Origin: Stramenopiles sp. TOSAG23-2
Lineage: Eukaryota > Sar
Assembly: GCA_900128395.1 (NCBI GenBank)
Contig: LT649539.1
Location: forward strand, 1 to 21,259
DNA length: 21,259 nt
Direction of reading: 5' to 3'
The position numbers and the translations under genes are program-made. Positions within the stretch are counted from its first letter, which is position 1. The number at the start of each line of letters is the position of its first letter. Below the pieces are notes generated by a model. It was given only the letters and a program-made list of their open reading frames with translations. It made no database searches and was not told the DNA's origin. Below, piece by piece: positions 9,227 through 16,315 of this stretch.

Positions 9227-9854
9227 GTTCAAACGTCTTGATGCTCAACATGTACTCAATATACATACGTTGGAAGACAAATACAATAAATTATTGAAGG
9301 CAAAGGTTGATGAAAATAACAAGCTAACAAAAAATTTGTATGGTTTGAAAAAAGCAAAAGAGGATGAGATTAATGATTTGAAATTTAAGCACGATCGTAT
9401 ATATAGTAGTGAAAAAATTTTGAAACGGCGTTTGAAAGTACAAACAGAAGCAACAATGGAACAAACTCAAGATGCTTTAAATTCAATTGTAACTTTACAA
9501 AAGCAATTGGCTACACATAACGCTTTGATACTTCAAAAAAATGATGGAAATAAATCTATTCCATTGAATCAAAAAAGAGCTAAAGATCCATTTTGGTTTG
9601 TAATACCAAATTTTTTAGTTCAAGTATCATCGCCAGATGGTCATATGAAAAATGTTAAATGGCAAGGTCACGTTGGTGAGAAAAAATCAATGAGTTTAGA
9701 ACATTTTCAAGCAATTATGATGGAAAATCAAATGAATGACTTTGATGATGAGGAGGAGGACGATGCAACTGATCAAACGGACGAATTGAATGAAGATGCG
9801 AAGAAATGGTTTGAAGAAATGGGAAAGCAAAGAAGTGATAGTGTTTTGGTTTAA
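9227..9854 (+). CDS. Coiled-coil protein, 5' exon missing (208 aa seen)
   Basis: The frame is open from 9216 to TAA at 9852-9854. Coding-like sequence starts right after an acceptor-like TTCTACCAG (ending 9226), and there is no in-frame ATG before 9456. A TTG at 9270 is an unlikely eukaryotic start, so an upstream exon spliced at 9226/9227 (codon phase 2) is the best model. The visible protein starts FKRLDAQHVLNIHTLEDKYN, forms Lys/Glu-rich coiled coil for about 95 residues, then a short segment with aromatics (DPFWFVIPNFLVQVSSPDGH) and an acidic stretch (DFDDEEEDD), and ends SDSVLV. I do not recognise the family. Its divergent neighbour is the giant coiled-coil gene, and the 3' end converges on the PLC-like gene 215 bp away. 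Confidence 0.7.
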
Positions 9855-9952
9855 AAGAGAAAAAAACTTTTTTTTATTTTTTTTAATAATTTTAAAAGGC
9901 GCTCCTTCCCGTGTACGCTTCGTAAATTTTTTTCACCGCACCTTTTTTACGA

Positions 9953-9973
9953 ATATATACGACGCGTATATAT
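9953..9973. repeat. Hairpin between convergent genes (9-bp arms)
   Basis: ATATATACG (9953-9961) and CGTATATAT (9965-9973) are perfect reverse complements around the 3-nt loop ACG. The hairpin lies in the 215-bp gap between the plus-strand stop at 9854 and the minus-strand stop at 10070. It may mark transcript 3' ends or bidirectional termination; this is inference, since AT-rich palindromes also arise by chance. Confidence 0.7.
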
Positions 9974-10069
9974 AATATCTCTCTTGATAATCTCTCAGCA
10001 GATATTTTAAAAAACAAATTATTTAATTTTTTATTTATACACAGACAACAAAAAACGCCTCTTTTTATT

Positions 10070-11086
10070 TTACGACTTCTCTCTCAACGCATTTAATAAC
10101 ACTATTCCATTATCACATACATTATTAATTTCCAACACATTTACATGACTAACATCAAATTCATTATTCATAATTTTTTTCGCTATTAAAAGATTTATTT
10201 GACTTTTTGTCTCATCTAATAGTAAGCTGGAACCGTGTAGACCTGATACAATAACAGAATCTACAGTTTCCTGCCAAATGCATTGCACCGTAAACATTTG
10301 GACTGGATTGGTCATATTTGTTAATGTCTTATTGATGTAATCATACATACGATTCAATGGAAATGATTTAGAATCACTATCGTTGTAACAAGTATACTCA
10401 ACCCGATTTGGTGATGATAAAGACGTGGTAATTCTTGCATCATTTTTCATATTATAACTATTACCAAAACCAGAACATGCAATATGTTTATCATAATTTT
10501 CATCCCAACAACTTTGGAATCCCAAAACAGGTAGTTTAGACAATTTCATAGCGGTAGATACGGTCATATTGTGAGTTAATGTGCAATTTCGTATAAATGC
10601 CATATTATGTTTTTGTAATTCCTGTGCAGCAGCATCATAACATTGCTGTTCTGTCTTTGGATGTTGTGCATCGCAATCTGTTATACCAAGTACTACAAAA
10701 TTATTTTCAGGTGCTTCTTGGTCGGTATTGTTAGATAACCATTCACTTAAATCATCTAAAACTTTTGACATAGGATATTTTACATCAATGGCTGAGTGAT
10801 GCATGATCAAATTCCCATTGCTTAATAATTTTGGACGCCAATCAAAAAATCTGACGCCACAATCCAACAACTGCTTAATACCACCACTTGGTTGGGTCTT
10901 TGCCCATCTGTTTATCAACCCTTCCGGTAAATATGTCGTAGCAGCATCGTGTGCTCCTAACATTGGCCATTGTTTTAAAACTGTCACATTTGGTTGTTTT
11001 TTTGAAAAACAATTATTTATAATAATTATTAGAAAACAAATACATACTACCAATTGTCGTGGTATGACAATAGAAAAATATTTCAT
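10070..11086 (-). CDS. Secreted PI-PLC-like phosphodiesterase
   Basis: This 338-aa protein starts at an ATG. Residues 10-28 are strongly hydrophobic (LVVCICFLIIII), fitting a secretion signal. The rest looks like the phosphatidylinositol-specific PLC X-domain TIM barrel. It has GAHDAATTY (His46, Asp47), GVRFFDWRP (Arg79, Asp82, Arg84) and LIMHHSA (His96/His97). These match the catalytic His/Asp, the Arg of the GVR(x)D(x)R strand and the second catalytic His of metal-independent PI-PLCs and PLCXD proteins. Six NxS/T sequons and many cysteines support an extracellular or endomembrane location. It probably cleaves phosphoinositides or related glycerophospho-substrates, but the substrate cannot be read from sequence. 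It is divergent from the two-exon gene on the right and convergent with the gene on the left. Confidence 0.85.
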   Translation of the reverse strand: MKYFSIVIPRQLVVCICFLIIIINNCFSKKQPNVTVLKQWPMLGAHDAATTYLPEGLINRWAKTQPSGGIKQLLDCGVRFFDWRPKLLSNGNLIMHHSAIDVKYPMSKVLDDLSEWLSNNTDQEAPENNFVVLGITDCDAQHPKTEQQCYDAAAQELQKHNMAFIRNCTLTHNMTVSTAMKLSKLPVLGFQSCWDENYDKHIACSGFGNSYNMKNDARITTSLSSPNRVEYTCYNDSDSKSFPLNRMYDYINKTLTNMTNPVQMFTVQCIWQETVDSVIVSGLHGSSLLLDETKSQINLLIAKKIMNNEFDVSHVNVLEINNVCDNGIVLLNALREKS

Positions 11087-11686
11087 AATTTTTACTCTCT
11101 CTCTTTATATGAAGGTTGAATAACGAAGATGATTATTCTTATTATGTATGAAGAAGGGTTGAAATAGCGAATACCTTCTTCTATTCGTGTTTTTTAAATT
11201 TATATTTATATTATTTCAAAAAAAGGTTCAATTGACGATCTGTATTAATATGCCTGGTGTGCCTATGTTATTAATACTGTATCAGCTGTCCTGTAGCGAT
11301 ACAGTAGATAACCACTACGTGACGACAGCAGCGTTTTTTTTTTTTCCTTTTTTTTTTTATTAAATTTTTTGGGGAGGTATAATAGGCATACCTGTGCGTG
11401 TGGTATTATTGTCAGAAGGCTTCTTCTTAACACTTATACCAACACTTCCCACTTACCAATGGTTATTAGGAGGAAGCAGAGAATATATATATAGATATAT
11501 AGAAGGAAATAGATAAAACTATTGTATATAATAATAAATAAATATTTATAGATACGTAGCGATATATCTAAGAAGGACCCCCTATTGTTACAAAAGTACG
11601 GTATACATTTTGTATTCCGCATATTGATAGATAAAGTCATAAAATCATATTATAATTAGGCAATTACACAATTGCAATTTAAAATA
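11087..11686. promoter_or_regulatory. Divergent promoter region with a hairpin
   Basis: This 600-bp gap lies between the PLC-like gene (minus) and the two-exon gene (plus). It holds CT-rich and poly-T tracts (about 11334-11359), a hairpin-capable dyad (11275-11306), and an inverted GGTAT...ATACC pair (11376-11380, 11388-11392). No ORF or RNA gene is convincing. Both promoters should lie here. Confidence 0.55.
11275..11306. repeat. Dyad TACTGTATC...GATACAGTA
   Basis: Perfect 9-bp arms (11275-11283 and 11298-11306) are separated by a 14-nt loop, AGCTGTCCTGTAGC. It lies in a relatively GC-rich part of the divergent promoter, about 190 bp upstream of the PLC-like start. It could be a regulatory site or an RNA stem. 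Confidence 0.7.
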
Positions 11687-12805
11687 ATGGCAAGTTTAAC
11701 CACAAGTGATGAACTAAAAGATATTCAAAAAAAACTTGACAAAACGAGAGAGGAATTAAGAGAAATTCAGCAGCAGAATAATGCACTGAAAAAAAAATCA
11801 AAAATATTAAAGCCATGGATGTGGTGTAGAATCAAATTGGCGAATGGTTCATGGTCTGACCATGGTCCATCAAGTACTTTTTCGAACAATTGGCATGTTG
11901 CACATTTGTGAGTTTATTTGCTTCTTGCTATACTACTTGTTATATCTTTACTAACTCTTTTTGTTTTAACATTTTTTTCACATTTTACATTATCATACAT
12001 TAACAACAGAGATACGGGAAACGCCGGGGGAACTGTTATAAACAAAAAATTGTTTGATTTTATTGGAGCTGATCGGATTCAAGGACATGGCGTTAGTACT
12101 GGCAGGGGTATGAGCCGGGGTGTTCATGGTCCAGCAGTAGTTCTCAACACAATAAGCCTGACGTATCAACTTTATGATGTTCCGATGGTCATTGAAATAA
12201 ACGATGCAACGGTAGTGGATAATGATCAACCTTTTGGATTGCTCATTAGCGTTAAAGATATTGCAAGAATTGAAAATGCATTTGGATATCATATGGAAGA
12301 TTATGAATTTAAGAAAGATGATCTTGTTGGTTCTCCAACTTGGAAAATAGACGAAAAAGATGTAGAAAGACAAAAGTTGTTGGACGAAGAGTTTGATACG
12401 AAGCTAACTAAGAAAAGACATGATGCAGAAGAAGCTAATAAAAAAGACAAAGAATATAGAATATTACGTAATAAACAAAGAAAACGTGCTGCTGAAAGAA
12501 AAAAGGCTAAGAAAACAAATACTGCTGAATCTCCAGAGAAAGTGAGATACAGCGAGCATTATCGATACTCAAATTGTCGATATCCCAATTTAAGAAATTT
12601 TAGAAGTACAGAAAGAAACAATTCGAAGAAACCTATTCCCGTTGTGGTGGATACGTGGGTTGTAGCAATAGGTGTTCTAGGGCTTGCAGCTGCTGCGTAT
12701 GTACTTAGTAATGAACCAGGCCCAGGGAGACCAAGCCATAGAATCATGGCTCCTAGAGAAACATCATTCGAGATATTGTTAACTTCTTTGACAAAATTAG
12801 CATAA
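11687..12805 (+). CDS. Two-exon gene; unknown coiled-coil protein with C-terminal membrane segment
   Basis: Exon 1 is 11687-11907 and exon 2 is 12010-12805; joined, they encode 338 aa. Splicing changes the frame-1 stop TGA at 11909 into a continuous frame, ...NNWHVAHL-DTGNAGGTV... . The ATG at 11687 is the first plausible start; an in-frame TTG at 11672 is not needed. Residues 6-42 form a short coiled coil. Residues about 48-190 look like a folded domain with KPWMWCRIKLANGSWSDHG, GRGMSRGVHGP and PFGLLISVKDIARIENAFGY. Residues about 190-255 are Lys/Glu-rich. Residues about 285-306 (VVAIGVLGLAAAAYVL) are hydrophobic and could be a membrane segment, followed by a tail of about 32 residues. I do not recognise the family. 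It converges on the DPY30/GAF gene. Confidence 0.82.
11908..12009 (+). other. Spliceosomal intron, 102 nt
   Basis: The donor is GTGAGT at 11908 and the acceptor is AACAG ending at 12009. A TACTAAC branch-like motif at 11949-11955 precedes a long T-rich tract. Removal restores one open frame in phase 2 across the junction. Translation of the intron gives a hydrophobic, low-complexity stretch, as expected for T-rich non-coding sequence. This is the clearest evidence that the window is nuclear eukaryotic DNA. Confidence 0.88.
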
Positions 12806-12858
12806 AGTTTTTTAACTGTGGTAGAAAAATGAGACCCCGCTTCATAGCACAAAAAAAA

Positions 12859-12876
12859 AATAATATATATATTATT
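12859..12876. repeat. AT-only 18-bp palindrome
   Basis: AATAATATATATATTATT is a perfect palindrome, 54 bp after the stop of the two-exon gene and just after a poly-A run. It is composed only of A and T, so chance is a fair explanation, but it lies in the 3' region of a convergent pair. Confidence 0.6.
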
Positions 12877-12922
12877 ATATACTCGTATTTTATTAAAAAA
12901 TTAAATTTTTTTTTTACATAAA

Positions 12923-12936
12923 TACCAACGTTGGTA
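12923..12936. repeat. 14-bp palindrome between convergent genes
   Basis: TACCAACGTTGGTA is a perfect palindrome with mixed base composition in AT-rich surroundings. It lies between the plus-strand stop at 12805 and the minus-strand stop at 13029, about 117 and 92 bp from them. It could act at both transcripts' 3' ends. Confidence 0.75.
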
Positions 12937-13028
12937 ATTAAATACCACACCGAACAGTATAAAATTTTAATATCTTCTTTTTCTTATCATACGACTCGAT
13001 ATTAATATTAAACTTCTAACATATGTAT

Positions 13029-14774
13029 TTATTCTTCATCACCACCTTCCTCAGCTTCACCATCACCTTCCTCAGCTGCTTTTTTTGCTTCTTCCTCAGC
13101 AGCTACACGTGCAGCTAATGCTTCTTTAGCAATTCTTGCTGCATCAGCCCATTCAATAGATGCATTTATTGCATCAACTAACATACCTACCGCAACATAA
13201 TCATCTGATTTCTCTGCAGCACTACAAATTTCACGCCATTTACCAATATCTTCTTCTGTTGCACCAAATGAATCTTGGTTCAATGCATTAATATTTTCAT
13301 AAAATTTTTCGACATCCATACTTTTAATTGCTGACCATGACAAGGCACCAGTTGCACCATCATTTAATGTATTTTTATCAATACCAGTAACACTCAATGC
13401 GATTGCTAATGCATTTTCTACCGCTGCACCTGGTGAAATTTGTAATCCTAATACACGTGTAACATGATCTTTAACATTTGCAGCATTTGTTTTTGCTGTC
13501 TGCGCGTCAAATTCTTTATCCGAAGCTGCTTTATCCTCTTCTGGGGTTTCTTCTCCAACTTTGGACATTGCTTCTTCTTTAGCAGCTGCTTCTGTCTCTG
13601 CAGCAGCAGCACGTTCTTCTGCTAATGCAGTATTAGCATTGAAATGTTCACGACGTAACCACACTTCACATTGGAATTGTGATTTTGTAACACTTTCAAC
13701 ATATGCTGACATAGCTTGTGATAAATTTTGTGCAAATAAAACTTCATCTTCATTAAATGGACGGTTTTGTCCCATGGTATCACATGCAATTACCATATGT
13801 CCTTCTTTGACTTCAGCTGCATCCCAAACACGTTTTGGTTTTTCTGGTACAATTGGATTGCCATCTGCATCCAATTCTGGCTCAGCATCTGTTTTCTCTT
13901 CCTTTGCTTCACCTTCCTCGCCACCTTCTTCGCCTTCCTCTCCTTCTTCTTTCACTGGCTCATCGGATGCAGTTAAATATTCTGGATCCATTGCAGCACC
14001 ATGGCATGAGCTTTTGGTTGCAACATCAACGGCTAAATATGCTCCTAACATAGGGAATCTGAAAAATTTAACACCATCGTTACGCAACACGTTTTCTACA
14101 TGCATCATAACTGGAAGTGGTGGAGGTTTCTCAACTTCTATTGGATTACCTTCTTCATCCAGTTCTGGCTCTACTTCTTCCTCTTCGACTGGATCAAATA
14201 CTTTAAATGTCACGCCGCTTCCTTTTACTGGATTACCTTCATCATCCACTTCACCTTTAGCCATACCTGTACCAACCATAAAGGAATTTTCTTCAGTTGC
14301 ATAGTCATATTTAACAAATGGCGTACCTGCTTGTTCATGTCCTTCTGGATATTCTGACAACGTACCGATGTAACAACTTGATGCTTTTAATCTCGTCTTG
14401 ATATGATTAGCACATTTTTGCATTAATGCGGCGATACCTTTTTGTACATCATCACCACTTGTTGCACCACCGATACTTGCCTCACGTAATTCTTCCAATA
14501 ATGCATCATCCGCTGCTTTTTGTGCAGCCCATATTGCTTGTTTCTCAGCAGCAGCTGTTTGTTCTGCTTTTTCTATTTCTGATCTCTCTGCATTAACCGT
14601 TTCCATATTTGCTTTTCTAATAACATCTTGTTCTGCTCTTTCTTGTGCATTAGCATATTGAATTAAAAAATTACCTAAATAATCAATACCATCTTCTGGT
14701 TGATTTACAACAACTTGTGCTAAACCTTTTGATAAGGCTGTACCTACATGTTTTTTTAAAAATTCTGCGTCCAT
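13029..14774 (-). CDS. DPY30/GAF-domain protein, radial spoke RSP2-like
   Basis: This acidic 581-aa protein starts at an ATG. Residues about 5-45 (KKHVGTALSKGLAQVVVNQP, then DGIDYLGNFLIQYANA) fit the DPY-30 dimerisation motif. An Ala/Glu-rich coiled coil follows (45-100). Residues about 108-360 look like a GAF domain (IAALMQKCANHIKTRLKASS; FFRFPMLGAYLAVDVA; VIACDTMGQNRPFNEDEVLF) interrupted by acidic inserts. The inserts carry EPELDEEGNPIEVEKPP (203-219) and EPELDADGNPIVPEKP (298-313). Residues 430-545 form another mostly helical region, and the C-terminus is Ala/Glu-rich. DPY-30 followed by GAF is the layout known for Chlamydomonas radial spoke protein 2, so a role in the axonemal radial spoke is the best inference. 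The absolute assignment to RSP2 is not proven, because other axonemal DPY30 proteins exist. Confidence 0.88.
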   Translation of the reverse strand: MDAEFLKKHVGTALSKGLAQVVVNQPEDGIDYLGNFLIQYANAQERAEQDVIRKANMETVNAERSEIEKAEQTAAAEKQAIWAAQKAADDALLEELREASIGGATSGDDVQKGIAALMQKCANHIKTRLKASSCYIGTLSEYPEGHEQAGTPFVKYDYATEENSFMVGTGMAKGEVDDEGNPVKGSGVTFKVFDPVEEEEVEPELDEEGNPIEVEKPPPLPVMMHVENVLRNDGVKFFRFPMLGAYLAVDVATKSSCHGAAMDPEYLTASDEPVKEEGEEGEEGGEEGEAKEEKTDAEPELDADGNPIVPEKPKRVWDAAEVKEGHMVIACDTMGQNRPFNEDEVLFAQNLSQAMSAYVESVTKSQFQCEVWLRREHFNANTALAEERAAAAETEAAAKEEAMSKVGEETPEEDKAASDKEFDAQTAKTNAANVKDHVTRVLGLQISPGAAVENALAIALSVTGIDKNTLNDGATGALSWSAIKSMDVEKFYENINALNQDSFGATEEDIGKWREICSAAEKSDDYVAVGMLVDAINASIEWADAARIAKEALAARVAAEEEAKKAAEEGDGEAEEGGDEE

Positions 14775-15151
14775 CTTATTTTTTTTTTTTATAAATGATT
14801 ATATTTTTAATTATACAACTTTCAAAACAAAACAAAGACAAAAAAATGCAATTGGTTCTTTATTATATATATACGTATATTCCTTTACTGATCAAAGTGC
14901 TACAACAATGAATACACCAAAATAAATAAAAATAAACAAATATTATGTACTTCCTAAATGTCAATATACATCTACATATATATATTGTATATTTCTATGT
15001 TTTTATTTAATCTTAACAGTAATGGAGAAGAAACGGTCAAACAGCATTTTAGCTATACCATTATTATAGCATTGTGAGGGAAGCCAGGAAGCACAAAAGC
15101 AACAAAAATCAACGAAAAAATAATGGAAAACAAAGGTCAAAGTTTGTAGCG

Positions 15152-15250
15152 TTAGAATACTAATTATTATACTTGAGTAATTTTCCAGATATTCGGGAAT
15201 GGAGATTTGAGATTTAGACTAATTGATTTAGAATACTAATTATTATACTT
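15152..15250. repeat. 23-nt direct repeat, 76 bp apart
   Basis: The segment TTAGAATACTAATTATTATA plus CTT occurs at 15152-15174 and again, identical, at 15228-15250. The spacer is unrelated. It may be a remnant of a local duplication or paired sites in the divergent promoter. Confidence 0.85.
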
Positions 15251-15267
15251 ATATATCAGATATAATC

Positions 15268-15281
15268 TCCTATATATAGGA
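15268..15281. repeat. 14-bp palindrome in divergent promoter
   Basis: TCCTATATATAGGA is a perfect palindrome just right of the second 23-nt repeat, about 300 bp upstream of the ATG of the myristoylated-protein gene. It contains a TATATA core. Function unknown. Confidence 0.7.
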
Positions 15282-15574
15282 TTGAGTACGGTAATCTGAT
15301 AGTGATATGTGATATGGACATTTTGTGGAATTCCAGGAATTCTTCTTCCCATTTTTTGCATTTGCTTTTATTATACCAGTACACACTGCACCCACTATAC
15401 TAGACGTTGAAAATTAAAATATATTTATATAATATTTATATTTAGAAGATTGGAAACATATATATTGATTGAATCCATTCTTTTTAAAAAACATTAAAAC
15501 AAAAATTGTACGTTGCTTGTATAATATTATTGAAAACAAAAATATAAATAGTGCATGAATTAAGAACAAAAAAT

Positions 15575-16051
15575 ATGGGATGTGTTAGTAGTCAACAGAA
15601 ATTAGATCAATTTCAAAAAAATTCATATTATAGAGAAGATAAATTTAATCATGGAAAAGAAAATAATGCAAATAAAACGATATCAAATAGATATGCAGTT
15701 TCATCACCAGAGGATAATGAAGAGGAGGAAGAGAATAATAATAATGTAAATAATGGTAATAATAACAACAATAACGGCGATGAATTGTCAATGTATACTA
15801 ACATTAGTGATTTTAAAGTAGAAAAATCAAAAAAGAAGAAAAAAAATAAACGAAATGCAGTGGATGATAGAAACCCACAAGATGTTGACGCTGATATGGA
15901 TGCTTTTAAAAATTCTTTGAAAAACAAAAAAAAGAAAGTAAAAAAAAAGAATCTTATTTTGAATGAGAATTCCGCAAAAATGCCAGGTACTGAATTAGGT
16001 GTGTATGATAATCAAAGTAATGAAGCTATTTTTACTGGCGGTTTGGAATAG
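15575..16051 (+). CDS. Small N-myristoylation/palmitoylation-type acidic-basic protein
   Basis: I start this 158-aa protein at the ATG at 15575, because the next residues are MGCVSSQQ: Gly2 with Ser6 fits the N-myristoyltransferase consensus, and Cys3 is a typical palmitoylation site. An in-frame GTG 24 nt upstream would hide this signal. The middle has an acidic Glu run followed by an Asn-rich tract (about 50-68), then Lys clusters (SKKKKKNKR and KNKKKKVKKK). The tail is IFTGGLE. The whole chain looks disordered. The likely picture is a dually acylated protein held at the inner face of the plasma or flagellar membrane, helped by polybasic patches. The family is not recognised. Low complexity makes homology hard to detect. 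Confidence 0.75.
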   Translation: MGCVSSQQKLDQFQKNSYYREDKFNHGKENNANKTISNRYAVSSPEDNEEEEENNNNVNNGNNNNNNGDELSMYTNISDFKVEKSKKKKKNKRNAVDDRNPQDVDADMDAFKNSLKNKKKKVKKKNLILNENSAKMPGTELGVYDNQSNEAIFTGGLE

Positions 16052-16123
16052 TAAGTGGAAGAAATGGTGTGTTTTGATAAAAAGTAAAAGAAAAATAAAA
16101 AAGCGTCATAATTTATATATACT

Positions 16124-16131
16124 GGTATACC
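16124..16131. repeat. GGTATACC palindrome downstream of stop
   Basis: This 8-bp palindrome, 72 bp after the stop of the myristoylated-protein gene, belongs to a recurring intergenic ATACC/GGTAT theme also seen at 11376, 12923, 16212 and 20096. It is short, so it is weak on its own. Confidence 0.45.
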
Positions 16132-16211
16132 CATTTCTTCATTCCAGGCATTCCATCCACACTATCGATAAACACAAAAAATAATATATATACGTCATAT
16201 ACATATATAAT

Positions 16212-16222
16212 ATACCTGGTAT
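16212..16222. repeat. ATACCTGGTAT palindrome
   Basis: This 11-nt palindrome, with a central T, lies 62 bp upstream of the beta-lactamase-like ATG. The identical 11-mer occurs at 20096-20106. It may be a promoter element of the gene at 16284 or a 3' element of the gene before it. Confidence 0.6.
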
Positions 16223-16276
16223 GCATACGCAAATATATATTTTATACATATATACCACATAATTTCTTCTTCATAT

Positions 16277-16315
16277 ATGAATCATGAGCACAGCAACATA
16301 TTCAAATGTAATTAA
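16277..16315 (+). promoter_or_regulatory. Upstream ORF overlapping the main start
   Basis: An ATG at 16277, 7 nt before the chosen start, opens a 12-codon ORF (MNHEHSNIFKCN) in another frame that ends at 16315, inside the main coding sequence. If the transcript includes it, scanning ribosomes meet it first, which would lower translation of the hydrolase. Alternatively, transcription starts after 16277. Confidence 0.4.

Larger units (their letters stand above)
14775..15574. promoter_or_regulatory. 800-bp divergent intergenic region
   Basis: This is the longest gene-free stretch outside the repeats, between the DPY30/GAF gene (minus) and the myristoylated-protein gene (plus). It contains a 23-nt direct repeat (15152 and 15228), a 14-bp palindrome TCCTATATATAGGA (15268-15281) and TGGAATTCCA (15326-15335). 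A short ORF at 15022 (MEKKRSNSILAIPLL) ends quickly and has no clear splice partner. I see no tRNA or conserved RNA fold. Both promoters are expected here. Confidence 0.5.

Noticed and set aside
9227-9260. GGTTCAAAC resembling a tRNA T-loop
   Set aside because: There is no matching T-stem partner, acceptor stem or anticodon arm around it, and the segment reads as coding sequence.
11918-12009. Hydrophobic N-terminal segment (LLAILLVISLLTLFVLTFF) as a signal peptide of a separate gene
   Set aside because: It is translation of the T-rich intron between GTGAGT and CAG. Splicing gives a continuous frame with exon 1.
13561-14304. 247-aa antisense ORF in the DPY30/GAF gene
   Set aside because: Its Ser/Pro/Thr-rich composition mirrors the Glu/Gly/Ala codons of the real gene on the other strand.
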